From positions 186,001 to 250,000 of the forward strand of contig NZ_JADWPD010000011.1 in assembly GCF_017308975.1 (NCBI RefSeq): a DNA stretch of 64,000 bases. The letters run 5' to 3'. The notes below the pieces were generated by a model. It worked only from the letters and a program-made list of their open reading frames with translations, was not told the origin of the DNA and did not search any database. This document shows positions 52,718 to 60,563 of the stretch, piece by piece. The position numbers and the translations under genes were made by a program. The first letter of the stretch is position 1; every line of letters starts with the position of its first letter. Origin of the DNA: Amycolatopsis sp. MtRt-6 (GTDB lineage Bacteria > Actinomycetota > Actinomycetes > Mycobacteriales > Pseudonocardiaceae).

Positions 52718-53518
52718 TCAGCCTTCGGAAGCCGGCAGATCCACCTCGGTGTGCCGCGAGGCCAGCGTCCTGGCCAGGTCGGCGAGCTTGACGTTCAGGT
52801 CCTGCGACGCGCGGCGCAGCACGTCGAAGGCCTCGTCGGCGCTGATGCCGCGGCGCTGCATCAGGATGCCCTTCGCCTGACCGATGACGTCGCGGCTGTC
52901 GACCGCGCGGCGCAGGTGCGCCGACTCCAGCTCCGCGGAGGCCACGGCCTGGGTGTGGGCGAGGGCCAGCGACGCGTGCGTCGCCAGCAGCAGCGCGAGG
53001 TCGATCGCCCGCGCGTCGAACGCGCCGGGCGTGCGCGAATAGATGTTGAGCGCGCCGGAAAGCCGGGGCGGGCGGGCGTCCGGCAGCAGGGCCGTGGCCA
53101 GCACCGAGTGGTAGCCGTGGCGGGCGGCGGCCGGGCCGAACACCGGCCAGCGCGGGTCCCGGCCCAGGTCCTGCGACCAGGCGACGGCCGGGCCGTCCGG
53201 GCGGGCCGATTCGACGCACGGGCCTTCGCGGTGGTCGTACTGCACCTGGTCCAGCCGCTCGGCGACCGCGTCCGTTTCGACCGGGGTGTGGAACGCGCCG
53301 TCGGCGTCCCGCAGGGTGACGCTGACCAGGTCGGCGCCCGGCACGAGCGCGGTCGCGGCGCCGACGACGAGCTTGAGCACGCCGCCGACGGTCGGCGTCG
53401 CGTCGAGCAGGGTTCGCGTGAGATCGGCGAACTGCCCCGCCAGCAGCCCCGGCGCCGGTTCACCGTCCTGCCCGAACCCGGCCCGTTCCCGGGCCCACTC
53501 CTCTTCGCCGACGCTCAT
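52718..53518 (-). CDS. GAF-ANTAR regulator
   Basis: A 266-residue regulator. Residues about 40-185 form a GAF sensor domain (LVSVTLRDADGAFHTPVETD, GPCVESARPDGPAVAWSQD); residues about 200-255 are an ANTAR RNA-binding domain (RDVIGQAKGILMQRRGISADEAFDVLRRASQDLN). ANTAR proteins act as antiterminators on two-hairpin RNA targets. Located in the stress island with a second GAF-ANTAR gene at 59360. No sigma-B/F promoter was seen. Confidence 0.9.
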   Translation of the reverse strand: MSVGEEEWARERAGFGQDGEPAPGLLAGQFADLTRTLLDATPTVGGVLKLVVGAATALVPGADLVSVTLRDADGAFHTPVETDAVAERLDQVQYDHREGPCVESARPDGPAVAWSQDLGRDPRWPVFGPAAARHGYHSVLATALLPDARPPRLSGALNIYSRTPGAFDARAIDLALLLATHASLALAHTQAVASAELESAHLRRAVDSRDVIGQAKGILMQRRGISADEAFDVLRRASQDLNVKLADLARTLASRHTEVDLPASEG

Positions 53519-53559
53519 GGATCCTCGCTGTCCTTCGGTATGGGTGGCCAGCCTCCCAT

Positions 53560-54081
53560 TCAACCCGATGCCGGGGTCCGCAGCGCGGCACGGGCCCGGT
53601 CGACGAATCCCGGTCCCGGCCACAGCTGATCGGCCTGCGGCATGCGGTCGGCGAGATCCGGGTGGGGAAGCGTCGGCGCGGCATCGCGGCTCTCGACGAC
53701 GGCTCTGCCCAGTTCGGCCTGCCGCTCGGCGGAACAGGTACGCCGGATCTCGCGCACGACCGCGGGCCCTTCCTCGCGGACGTGCCGCCGGATGGCGCGG
53801 ATCAGCCCGCCCAGCAGGCGCTCGAACCGCGGCTCCTGCGGTCCCGCGCCTTCGAGCTGCCGCATCAGGCCGTCGGCTTCGGCGAGATCGCCGTCGCCGT
53901 CGAGGAAGGGCTCTTCGGCGACGGCGTGCCGGACCAGCTCCGCGATCAGGTGGTCGGCGAGGTCCTTGCGGTTCTCCGGACTGCCTTGGCCGAGCTCGAG
54001 CTCGGTGCAGAGCCGGTCGAGCTCGCGGTGGTCGCCGGCGAGGATGGTCGTCAGATCGGTTGCGGGCTGGTTGCCGTTCAT
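53560..54081 (-). CDS. Hemerythrin-domain protein
   Basis: A 173-residue four-helix HHE protein. Candidate iron ligands are in LAGDHRELDRLC, ELVRHAVAEEPFL and IRRHVREEGP. Such proteins bind diiron and sense or handle oxygen, nitric oxide or iron. The C-terminal 40 residues are an extension ending near a Pro-rich segment. Divergent from the CYTH-CHAD gene, with overlapping stress promoters. Confidence 0.88.
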   Translation of the reverse strand: MNGNQPATDLTTILAGDHRELDRLCTELELGQGSPENRKDLADHLIAELVRHAVAEEPFLDGDGDLAEADGLMRQLEGAGPQEPRFERLLGGLIRAIRRHVREEGPAVVREIRRTCSAERQAELGRAVVESRDAAPTLPHPDLADRMPQADQLWPGPGFVDRARAALRTPASG

Positions 54082-54119
54082 GCACTCTCCTGGTCCGGGC
54101 TCGGGTTGGCAGAACCGGA

Positions 54120-54143
54120 TACCCGCTGCTCCGGCACCGAATC
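54120..54143 (-). promoter_or_regulatory. Sigma-B/F-type promoter of hemerythrin gene
   Basis: Minus-strand GATT (54143-54140), 15-base spacer, GGGTA (54124-54120). Confidence 0.55.
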
Positions 54144-54145
54144 CC

Positions 54146-54170
54146 GTGTCGGCCGGACGCCGTGCGGGTA
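54146..54170 (+). promoter_or_regulatory. Sigma-B/F-type promoter of CYTH-CHAD gene
   Basis: GTGT (54146-54149), 16-base spacer, GGGTA (54166-54170), 36 bp before the ATG. Confidence 0.6.
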
Positions 54171-54206
54171 TCCCTGCGGTGAACCCGGCCCCAGAGAGGA
54201 CGAACC

Positions 54207-55715
54207 ATGGCAGCGCCGTCCGCGGTGACCGAGCGCGAACGCAAGTACGAGATCGTCGCGGGCAGCGGCGTGCCCCGCCTGATCGGCGTCGGCGGCGTCG
54301 AAACCCAGGACGACCCGGTCGAGCACGTCCTCGACGCGTCCTACTACGACACGGAGACGTTCCGGCTGGCCCGCGGCGGCATCACGCTGCGGCGGCGCGT
54401 CGGTGGGCCCGACGCGGGCTGGCACCTGAAGCTGCCGGTGTCGGCCGACGAGCGCCAGGAGCTGCAGCTCCCGCTGGGCGGCGACCCGAACAAGGTGCCG
54501 GGCCGGCTGCGGCGGCTCGTGCAGGCGTACACGCTGGGGGAGAAGCTGGTGCCGATCGCGCGCTTGCGGACCGTTCGGTTCGCCCATCGGCTGGCCGGTG
54601 CCGATGGCGGGACCATCGCGATCTTGACCGACGATCACGTGACGGGCGAGGTCGGCGGTGAGACCGTGCGGCTCGACTCGTGGCGCGAGCTGGAACTCGA
54701 GCTGGATCCGTCGGCCGATCCCGGGTTGCTCGGGGAGTTCGACCGGGCGCTGGTCGCGGCCGGCGCTTCGGCGTCGCCTTGGCCGTCCAAGCTGCGGCGG
54801 CTTGTCGGTGACCGGGTGCCGGCGGCGGCGCGGCTGGGGAAGAAGCCGTCCGCGGGGGATGTCGTGGTGGCCGCTTTGCGGGAGCAGTACGGCCGGTTGC
54901 GCCGGGCGGACGTCGGGGTTCGGCTGGACGTCGACGATTCGGTGCACCAGATGCGTGTTGCCATCCGGAAGCTGCGGAGCACGCTGCGGACGTTCGGGGC
55001 TCTGGTCGAGGCGGGGCCGGTCGCGGGCGAGCTGCGGTGGCTGGGGCGTCAGCTGTCGCCGGCTCGGGATACCGAGGTCGTCGAGGCGCGGCTGCGGGCG
55101 CAGCTTGACGATGTGCCTTCGGAGCTGGTTTTCGGCCCGTTGCGGCAGTTTCTTACCCGGTACTTCGCGCGGGAGGCGGAGGAAGGGCGGGCTCGGGCTT
55201 TGACTGCGTTGACTTCCAAGCGGTATCTCGGGGTCCTGCGTGCGCTGGATGCTTTGGTGGAGGAGCCGGTGTTGACCGCTGCCGCGCGTAAGCCGGCGAA
55301 GACCGGGCTGCGTAAGCCGGTGCGGAAAGCCGCTTCGAAGCTGAGCCGTGCCGAAGCTGCGGCGCGGGGGTTGGTTGGTGAAGAGCTTGAGAGGGCGCTG
55401 CACGATGTGCGGAAGAAGGCGAAGCGGGCTCGGTATGCCGCCGATGTCGTGAAGCCTGTTTATGGGAAGAAGCTGCGGGCGTGGCGGAAGAACGTGAAGG
55501 CTGTTCAGGGGACGCTGGGGGAGCATCAGGACACTGTTGTGGGGCGGGGTGTGCTGCGGCAGCTTGCTGTTGCCGGGCATGGTGAGGGGCAGAACACCTT
55601 CACGTTCGGAATGCTCCATGCGCGGGATGCCGGGCGGGCTGGGGAGTTGCGGGAGCGGTTTCTGGGGGAGTGGCGGCGCGTGCGGAAGGGAGAACGGCCT
55701 GGTTGGCTGGGGTGA
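54207..55715 (+). CDS. CYTH and CHAD domain protein
   Basis: A 502-residue two-domain protein. The N-terminal CYTH (triphosphate tunnel) domain has the metal-binding ExExK signature TERERKYEI, with ITLRRRVGGPDAGWHLKLP. The C-terminal CHAD domain (from about 215) has the conserved SVHQMRVAIRKLRSTLRTF and many basic helices. CHAD domains bind polyphosphate, and CYTH enzymes cleave triphosphates, so a polyphosphate-linked role is likely. The second half uses noticeably more T/G-ending codons than its neighbours. Confidence 0.93.
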   Translation: MAAPSAVTERERKYEIVAGSGVPRLIGVGGVETQDDPVEHVLDASYYDTETFRLARGGITLRRRVGGPDAGWHLKLPVSADERQELQLPLGGDPNKVPGRLRRLVQAYTLGEKLVPIARLRTVRFAHRLAGADGGTIAILTDDHVTGEVGGETVRLDSWRELELELDPSADPGLLGEFDRALVAAGASASPWPSKLRRLVGDRVPAAARLGKKPSAGDVVVAALREQYGRLRRADVGVRLDVDDSVHQMRVAIRKLRSTLRTFGALVEAGPVAGELRWLGRQLSPARDTEVVEARLRAQLDDVPSELVFGPLRQFLTRYFAREAEEGRARALTALTSKRYLGVLRALDALVEEPVLTAAARKPAKTGLRKPVRKAASKLSRAEAAARGLVGEELERALHDVRKKAKRARYAADVVKPVYGKKLRAWRKNVKAVQGTLGEHQDTVVGRGVLRQLAVAGHGEGQNTFTFGMLHARDAGRAGELRERFLGEWRRVRKGERPGWLG

Positions 55716-55777
55716 GCTGGGCTTCTGCCGGTCTGCTTCTGCCGGGGTTTTCCCGCCGGCCCGAACGCCGGATTGTT

Positions 55778-55839
55778 CAGCGGCCGGCAGACCGCGTCAA
55801 GGCGGGAAAGCGTGCCTTGACCCGGCCTGCCGGCCGCTG
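55778..55839. terminator. 62-bp nested palindrome between convergent genes
   Basis: Outer arms of 13 bp (CAGCGGCCGGCAG 55778-55790 with its complement 55827-55839) and inner arms of 8 bp (GTCAAGGC 55796-55803 with GCCTTGAC 55814-55821) form one long stem interrupted by a partial mismatch. It lies between the CYTH-CHAD and sigma-factor stops, suited to bidirectional termination. Confidence 0.75.
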
Positions 55840-55890
55840 ATGCGGCTGCGTATCGGGTCGGCAGGGGGGTGTGGCCGGAGGTGCGCCCCA

Positions 55891-55966
55891 ATGTGGCCTT
55901 CGGTGCGTTGGACGCACCCAATGTGGCCTTCGGTGCGTTGGACGCACCAAATGCCGCCTTCGGGCG
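55891..55966. repeat. 30-bp tandem repeat after the sigma-factor gene
   Basis: Two near-identical 30-bp units begin ATGTGGCCTTCGGTGCG at 55891 and 55921; a third decayed unit starts at 55951. Each full unit contains GTGCGT-TGG-ACGCAC, a hairpin. The block ends 17 bp before the sigma-gene stop at 55983. Confidence 0.85.
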
Positions 55967-55982
55967 GTCGGGTCGTGCGTTC

Positions 55983-56774
55983 CTAGCCCTCGCCCGTCAG
56001 CTTTCCGCGTAGCTGCTCCAGCGTCTGGGACAGCAGGCGGGAGACGTGCATCTGGGAAATGCCGATCCGATCCGCGATCTGAGTCTGCGTCAAGCCCCCG
56101 AAGAACCGCATCACCAAAATCGCCCGCTCGCGCTTCGGGAGCTCCTGCAGCAATGGCTGGAGGGCCTCGTGGTTCTCCACCATCGCCATCTCGTGGTCCG
56201 GTTCCCCCATGGTGTCCGCCAGTGACAGCGCTTCCGCGTCGTCGTGCACCGGCTTGTCCACCGATAGTGCCTGGTACGCGTTGCCCGCCAAGAGACCTTC
56301 GCGGACTTCGTCCACGTCGAGGTTCAGGTGCTCGGCCAGCTCTGTCGGCGTGGGGGCGCGGCCCAGGCGCTGGGACAGCACCGCTGAGCCCTGGCTCAGC
56401 GACAAGTGCAGCTCCTTGAGCCGGCGGGGGACGCGCACCGACCAGCCGGTGTCGCGGAAGTGCCTGCGGACCTCGCCCATGATCGTCGGGACCGCGAAAG
56501 ACAGGAAGTCGTGGCCGCGGGTGGGGTCGAAGCGGTCCACGGCGTTGATCAAGCCGATCCGGGCCACCTGGACCAGATCCTCGCGAGGCTCGCCGCGGCC
56601 GGAAAACCGGGTGGCGATGTGCTCGGCCAGCGGGAGGAGCTCGGTGACCAGCTTGCTCCGGACGACTTCGCGCCGCGGGTCGCCGTCGTCGAGTGTGCCC
56701 AGCTCCTCGAACAGCGGCTCGCAGTGGGCATATTCGTCCGGGCGGTGGAGGAGGGTTTTTCGCTCGCCGCTCAC
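55983..56774 (-). CDS. sigF: RNA polymerase sigma factor, SigB/SigF group
   Basis: A 263-residue group 3 sigma factor. Region 2 reads HIATRFSGRGEPREDLVQVARIGLINAVDRFDP and FAVPTIMGEVRRHFRDTGWSVRVPRRLKEL, the SigB/F/G signature; region 4 has LTQTQIADRIGISQMHVSRLLSQTLEQLR. It should recognise GTTT-N15-GGGTA promoters, which are abundant around it. The GTG start overlaps the anti-sigma stop (GTGA), giving the classic anti-sigma/sigma operon. Confidence 0.93.
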   Translation of the reverse strand: MSGERKTLLHRPDEYAHCEPLFEELGTLDDGDPRREVVRSKLVTELLPLAEHIATRFSGRGEPREDLVQVARIGLINAVDRFDPTRGHDFLSFAVPTIMGEVRRHFRDTGWSVRVPRRLKELHLSLSQGSAVLSQRLGRAPTPTELAEHLNLDVDEVREGLLAGNAYQALSVDKPVHDDAEALSLADTMGEPDHEMAMVENHEALQPLLQELPKRERAILVMRFFGGLTQTQIADRIGISQMHVSRLLSQTLEQLRGKLTGEG

Positions 56775-57220
56775 GCGCTCGTTCCCGGGTTGAGCACCAG
56801 CTCGATCGTGACGATGCCCGCACCTCCACCGGGCAGCACGTCGCAGTGGGCCGTCACGGACCGGCTCAGGGTCGTCAGGACATGCCAGCCGAACGTGCGG
56901 TCGCTCGGGGGCCTCGGGTCGGTCGAGCGGGTCGAAACGATCACGTGCAGGCCGTCGGGGGCCAGGCGGAAGCGGCACTGCAGCTGGGAGCCGAGCTCGG
57001 CCAGCTGGACGAGCTGGGCGCACGCCTCGTCGACCGCCATCTTGGCGTCGGCGATCGCGTCCAGCCCGAAGTCCGCGCGCGAGACCACGCCGTGCGTGAG
57101 CATCCGGACCAGCGGGATCTGCTCCGCCATGGCGGGGAGCCGCAGCTCGACGAGTTCGTCGAGCAGCTCGTCGACGGTCGGCTTGCCGCCGAACGAGCTG
57201 TCGCTTCGAGTTTCTTCCAT
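56771..57220 (-). CDS. RsbW-like anti-sigma factor (HATPase serine kinase)
   Basis: A 149-residue GHKL-fold protein: LRLPAMAEQIPLVRMLTHGVVSRADFGLDAIADAKMAVDEACAQLVQLA with the N-box region, and GWHVLTTL near the ATP lid. It should bind the downstream sigma factor and phosphorylate STAS antagonists. The usual N-box asparagine after DEAC is not obvious, so kinase activity is uncertain. ATG 57220 is chosen because an upstream ATG overlaps the GGGTA box of the promoter. Confidence 0.88.
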   Translation of the reverse strand: MEETRSDSSFGGKPTVDELLDELVELRLPAMAEQIPLVRMLTHGVVSRADFGLDAIADAKMAVDEACAQLVQLAELGSQLQCRFRLAPDGLHVIVSTRSTDPRPPSDRTFGWHVLTTLSRSVTAHCDVLPGGGAGIVTIELVLNPGTSA

Positions 57221-57231
57221 GCGGGAGGTAC

Positions 57232-57256
57232 TACCCATCCGGTGTAATGCTGACAC
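57232..57256 (-). promoter_or_regulatory. Autoregulatory sigma-B/F-type promoter of anti-sigma/sigma operon
   Basis: Minus-strand GTGT (57256-57253), 16-base spacer, GGGTA (57236-57232). The start codon at 57220 is 11 bases after the box, so the mRNA is probably leaderless or nearly so. Confidence 0.65.
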
Positions 57257-57282
57257 TTCGTGATCAGGGGTTTCGGGTATGG

Positions 57283-57612
57283 TCACCGGCCCAGCGCCCG
57301 TTCGAGTTCCTTCTTGGTCATCTTCGAGCGGCCGTCGATGTTCTTCTTCTTCGCTTCGTTGTAGAGCTGGTCCTTCGTCGGGCCGCCCGGGCCCTTCCGG
57401 TTGCCGGACCGCTCGCCGCCGCGCCGCTGGGGGGACTTGTCCTTGAGCGACGTCTTGCTCGCCTGGCGGGACTCACCCGACTGGGCGCGGTTCTTGTTCA
57501 CCGTCCGGGCCGCGATCTCCTTGGCCCGTTTGGTGCTCGCCCCGCGGTCCTCGGCCGAGTCCTTGATGTGCTCGTACTGGCGTTCGCGCTTGCCGCTCCA
57601 CGACTGAGGCAT
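57283..57612 (-). CDS. Small basic protein with SAP/Rho-N-like C-terminus ('plasmid stabilization' type)
   Basis: A 109-residue very basic protein: MPQSWSGKRERQYEHIKDSAED at the N-terminus, RAKEIAARTVNKNRAQSGES in the middle, and a C-terminal helix-turn-helix-like module KDQLYNEAKKKNIDGRSKMTKKELERAL. Homologous proteins are loosely annotated as plasmid stabilization proteins; DNA binding is likely. The same C-terminal module occurs at the end of Ku copy 2 in this window. Transcribed from a perfect sigma-B/F promoter. Confidence 0.85.
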   Translation of the reverse strand: MPQSWSGKRERQYEHIKDSAEDRGASTKRAKEIAARTVNKNRAQSGESRQASKTSLKDKSPQRRGGERSGNRKGPGGPTKDQLYNEAKKKNIDGRSKMTKKELERALGR

Positions 57613-57645
57613 GTCCGCTCCCTTCGTCTCGTCTCGCGGGATGAG

Positions 57646-57669
57646 TACCCGCGTGATCGCGCCGCAAAC
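57646..57669 (-). promoter_or_regulatory. Sigma-B/F-type promoter of the small basic protein gene
   Basis: Minus-strand GTTT (57669-57666), 15-base spacer, GGGTA (57650-57646). Confidence 0.75.
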
Positions 57670-57684
57670 GTCCCGGCCGGGGTG

Positions 57685-57708
57685 GTTACCCGCTGCTTCC
57701 CAGGGGTA
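57685..57708 (+). promoter_or_regulatory. Sigma-B/F-type promoter of F420 enzyme gene
   Basis: GTTA (57685-57688), 15-base spacer, GGGTA (57704-57708), 29 bp ahead of the ATG. Confidence 0.6.
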
Positions 57709-57737
57709 AGCGGAAAGCTGACCGAGAGGAGGCGCCG

Positions 57738-58703
57738 ATGCGGATCGGCTACACCCTGATGACCGAGCAGGCAGGCCCGGACGACCTGGTCCGGTTCGCC
57801 GCCGGCGCGGAACGGGCCGGCTTCGACTTCGAGGTCATGAGCGACCACTACTCGCCCTGGCTGGACGAACAGGGCCACGCGCCCTACGCCTGGAGCGTGC
57901 TGGGCGCGGTCACGCAGGTGACCGAGCGAGCCGAGCTGATGACCTACGTGACCTGCCCGACCATGCGCTACCACCCGGCGGTCGTGGCGCAGAAGGCGGC
58001 GACCGTGCAGGCGCTTTCGGGCGGCCGGTTCACCCTCGGCCTCGGGGCGGGCGAGAACCTCAACGAGCACGTCATCGGCCAGGGCTGGCCGCCCGCCAAC
58101 GTCCGGCACGAAATGCTCGCCGAGGCCGTGCAGATCATCGGCGGCCTGTTCGACGGCGGCTACTTCGACTACGACGGCAAGCACTTCCGCGTCGACTCGG
58201 CGAAGCTGTGGGACCTGCCGGACAAGCGGACGCCGATCGGCGTCGCGGTGTCCGGTTCGCAGTCGGTCCGGCGGTTCGCCCCGGTCGCCGACGTGATGAT
58301 CGCCGTCGAGCCGAAGGTGGAGCTGTCCCAGGAGTGGGACGCGACGAAGCTCGGCGGCGCGCCGAGCCGCAAGGTCGGGCAGCTGCCCGTGTCGTGGGGC
58401 ACCGACCGCGACGCCGCCGTCAAGCGCGCGCACGAGCAGTTCCGCTGGTTCGCCGGCGGCTGGAAGGTCAACGCCGAGCTGCCGGGCCCGGCCGGATTCG
58501 CCGGAGCGACGCAGTTCGTCCGCGAGGAGGACGTCGCCGGCTCGATCCCGTGCGGCCCCGACATCGAGCCGATCGCCGAGGCGGTGCAGGAGTTCGAGAA
58601 GGCGGGCTTCACCGACGTGGCGCTGGTCCAGATCGGCGGTGACCAGCAGGAGGGCTTCCTCGACTTCGCCGAGAAGGAACTGCTGCCGGCGTTGCGCGGT
58701 TAG
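57738..58703 (+). CDS. F420-dependent LLM-class oxidoreductase
   Basis: A 321-residue luciferase-like TIM-barrel protein. RIGYTLMTEQAGPDDLVRFAAGAERAGFDF and the central GGRFTLGLGAGENLNEHVIG are typical of F420-dependent dehydrogenases related to Fgd (TIGR03557-like). It likely oxidises or reduces a small substrate with coenzyme F420, in a redox-stress context. The ATG follows GAGAGGAGG. Its stop overlaps the convergent STAS gene by 4 bases. Confidence 0.92.
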   Translation: MRIGYTLMTEQAGPDDLVRFAAGAERAGFDFEVMSDHYSPWLDEQGHAPYAWSVLGAVTQVTERAELMTYVTCPTMRYHPAVVAQKAATVQALSGGRFTLGLGAGENLNEHVIGQGWPPANVRHEMLAEAVQIIGGLFDGGYFDYDGKHFRVDSAKLWDLPDKRTPIGVAVSGSQSVRRFAPVADVMIAVEPKVELSQEWDATKLGGAPSRKVGQLPVSWGTDRDAAVKRAHEQFRWFAGGWKVNAELPGPAGFAGATQFVREEDVAGSIPCGPDIEPIAEAVQEFEKAGFTDVALVQIGGDQQEGFLDFAEKELLPALRG

Positions 58704-59065
58704 GCGGGCGCGGGGGCGGGCCGGTGTTCGGCCAGTGTGAGCCGCCGGTCCGCCCCGGTCACCTGCAGGGCCCGCCGGACCATCGGGTTCGTCCCGGTGA
58801 CCACGAGCAGGTCGGTGCCGCCCGACCCGGCCTGCAGTGCCGTGTGCAGGAGCACCCGGATCCCGGCCACCCCGAGGAAGTCCACTTCGGACAGATCGAC
58901 GACCAGCCGTTCGGGCGTCGCCCACAGGCGGTCGGAGAGCAGCGAGGCCAGGTCGCCGGCCGTCGCGCTGTCGAGGTCGCCGCGCGCGGTCACCAGGACC
59001 GCGTGCGGGGCGGGCCACGTCGTGCGCAGCCGCAGGCCGGGGTGCCTGGCTCGGGGAGAGGTCAT
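58700..59065 (-). CDS. STAS-domain anti-sigma factor antagonist
   Basis: A 121-residue STAS protein: AVLVTARGDLDSATAGDLASLL and LVVDLSEVDFLGVAGIRVLLHTA. At the usual phosphorylation site the sequence is FLGVAG with no serine, so this antagonist cannot be switched by phosphorylation in the standard way; it may bind its kinase constitutively. ATG at 59065 after GGGGAGAGG. Confidence 0.85.
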   Translation of the reverse strand: MTSPRARHPGLRLRTTWPAPHAVLVTARGDLDSATAGDLASLLSDRLWATPERLVVDLSEVDFLGVAGIRVLLHTALQAGSGGTDLLVVTGTNPMVRRALQVTGADRRLTLAEHRPAPAPA

Positions 59066-59277
59066 ACCGGTTCGCCACCGTCCTGGTGCGGCGCGGCCGC
59101 AGCGCCGCGCTCGGGGGAGTTCGAGCGGCTGCTGGTTGAACCGTGCCACCGAGACTAACCCCGCGCCTCCGGCTCGCAACCGACGTTGCTCCGAACGGGC
59201 GTGCGGCGCGCCGCGGTGGTGACCGCTCGTGCCCGGGCTGATCGGGATGCAGTAATCTCGCGCTGGACCCGTTAAAG

Positions 59278-59297
59278 CGCTAGCGGCCCACTAGTGG
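59278..59297. promoter_or_regulatory. Pair of short perfect palindromes ahead of GAF-ANTAR gene
   Basis: CGCTAGCG (59278-59285) and CCACTAGTGG (59288-59297), both with central CTAG, lie 63-82 bp before the start codon. CTAG is rare in such genomes, so this may be a protein-binding site. Confidence 0.45.
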
Positions 59298-59359
59298 CGC
59301 GCGCCCGGGTCCTCCCTGGTTGAGAGCGCCCTGTCGGAAGAAGAAGGGGCGTCACCAGG

Positions 59360-60088
59360 ATGACGGGCGGCGATGAGCAGCTCACCGCGCGGCTGGACGA
59401 AGTCACGCTCGCGATGGAGTCGCTGACCGCGATGCTGGACAGCGAGCTCGACCTCGGCCAGATGCTGCAGGCGGTGTGCGACCACGTCGTGCAGGTGGTG
59501 CCGGGGGCCGACATGGCCAGCATCACCCTGGTGCGCGAAGGGGTGCCGGAGACGGTGGCCAGCACCGACCAGCGGGCGGTGAACTTCGACCGCGAGCAGT
59601 ACCGGATCGGGGACGGGCCGTGCCTGCGCGCCGCCGAGACGGGCCAGCCGGTCCGCGTCGGCGTCGGCGCGGTCGGGGACCTGTGGCCGCAGTTCGTCTC
59701 CTCGGCGGAGCAGCTGGGCGTGGCCAGCTTCCTCGCCGCGCCGCTGACGGTGGACGAGGACATGTCCGGCGCGGTGAACCTGTTCGGGTTCGGCGAGCAC
59801 GGCTTCAGCGAGCTGGGCACCAAGATCCTCGAGCTGTACACGGCGACGGTGGTGATCGGCCTGCGTAGCGCGCGACGCTACTTCGCGGCGCGCGAGCTGG
59901 TCGACCAGCTCAACCGCGCGCTGGAGACCCGCGCGGTGATCGACCAGGCCAAGGGGATCCTGATGGCCGCGCACCGGATCACGGCGGAGGAAGCCTTCCA
60001 GCGGCTGGTGAAGCGCTCCCAGGACGGCAACCGGAAGCTCCACGAGGTGGCGGCGGAGTTCGTGGCGGCGGTGGCGACGACGGCGTGA
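59360..60088 (+). CDS. GAF-ANTAR regulator
   Basis: A 242-residue regulator with a GAF domain (residues about 15-165; MASITLVREGVPETVASTDQ, GPCLRAAETGQPVRV) and a C-terminal ANTAR domain (RAVIDQAKGILMAAHRITAEEAFQRLVKRSQD). Same architecture as the protein at 52718-53518. The ATG is preceded by CACCAGG. A 20-bp-period repeat follows its stop. Confidence 0.92.
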   Translation: MTGGDEQLTARLDEVTLAMESLTAMLDSELDLGQMLQAVCDHVVQVVPGADMASITLVREGVPETVASTDQRAVNFDREQYRIGDGPCLRAAETGQPVRVGVGAVGDLWPQFVSSAEQLGVASFLAAPLTVDEDMSGAVNLFGFGEHGFSELGTKILELYTATVVIGLRSARRYFAARELVDQLNRALETRAVIDQAKGILMAAHRITAEEAFQRLVKRSQDGNRKLHEVAAEFVAAVATTA

Positions 60089-60095
60089 CCTGCTC

Positions 60096-60135
60096 GGCGT
60101 ACCCGGAGGGGCGCCGGTGTACCCGGAGGGTGGCT
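60096..60135. repeat. 20-bp-period tandem repeat (2 units)
   Basis: Two units, GGCGTACCCGGAGGGGCGCC (60096-60115) and GGTGTACCCGGAGGGTGGCT (60116-60135), share GTACCCGGAGGG. They sit between convergent genes and match the repeat at 15881-15960. Confidence 0.8.
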
Positions 60136-60181
60136 GTCCAGGTACGCGGGACGGGTGTCGGATGCCGAGCGGCCGGCGTCG

Positions 60182-60394
60182 TCAGCCGGCCGGGACCTCG
60201 TCCGGGGGTGCCTCCGACTCGACCGGTGCCGGGTCCGGGCGCGGCTTGCCGCGCTGGCACGTCGTGCACACCAGGGTGCGGCCGAGCACCGTGCCGTCGT
60301 CCGCGACCACCTGGGCCACGTGCATCGTCCGGAAGCCGCAGACCTCGCACGGCAGTGAGCCGTCTTCGCGGCTGATGCGGAGCTGGGTGCCCAT
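60182..60394 (-). CDS. Small zinc-ribbon-like protein
   Basis: A 70-residue protein with two CxxC knuckles (CEVCGF and CTTCQRG) about 25 residues apart, separated by VVADDGTVLGRTLV. A single zinc ribbon is likely; function unknown. ATG after AGGAGG. Confidence 0.75.
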   Translation of the reverse strand: MGTQLRISREDGSLPCEVCGFRTMHVAQVVADDGTVLGRTLVCTTCQRGKPRPDPAPVESEAPPDEVPAG

Positions 60395-60503
60395 CCGGCC
60401 TCCTGCTGTGACGTGGGTCTCACCACCTTGCCCGTCTTCGGCGCCGGACCTGGGGGAATTCACTCGTTCGGCCTAGTCGAGCCGGATCTTCGGAGTCCGC
60501 CGT

Positions 60504-60526
60504 GTTGCCCGCGGTGATCCGGGGTA
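60504..60526 (+). promoter_or_regulatory. Candidate sigma-B/F-type promoter of the ku2 operon
   Basis: GTTG (60504-60507), 14-base spacer, GGGTA (60522-60526), 37 bp ahead of the first gene of the 60564-62604 operon. The spacer is one base short of the usual range. Confidence 0.5.
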
Positions 60527-60563
60527 ACCCGCCGGCGAACGGACTGCCGGAGGGGAGCGAAAG

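Noticed and set aside
55891..55966. CRISPR-like array
   Set aside because: 30-bp units are directly adjacent; no unique spacers.
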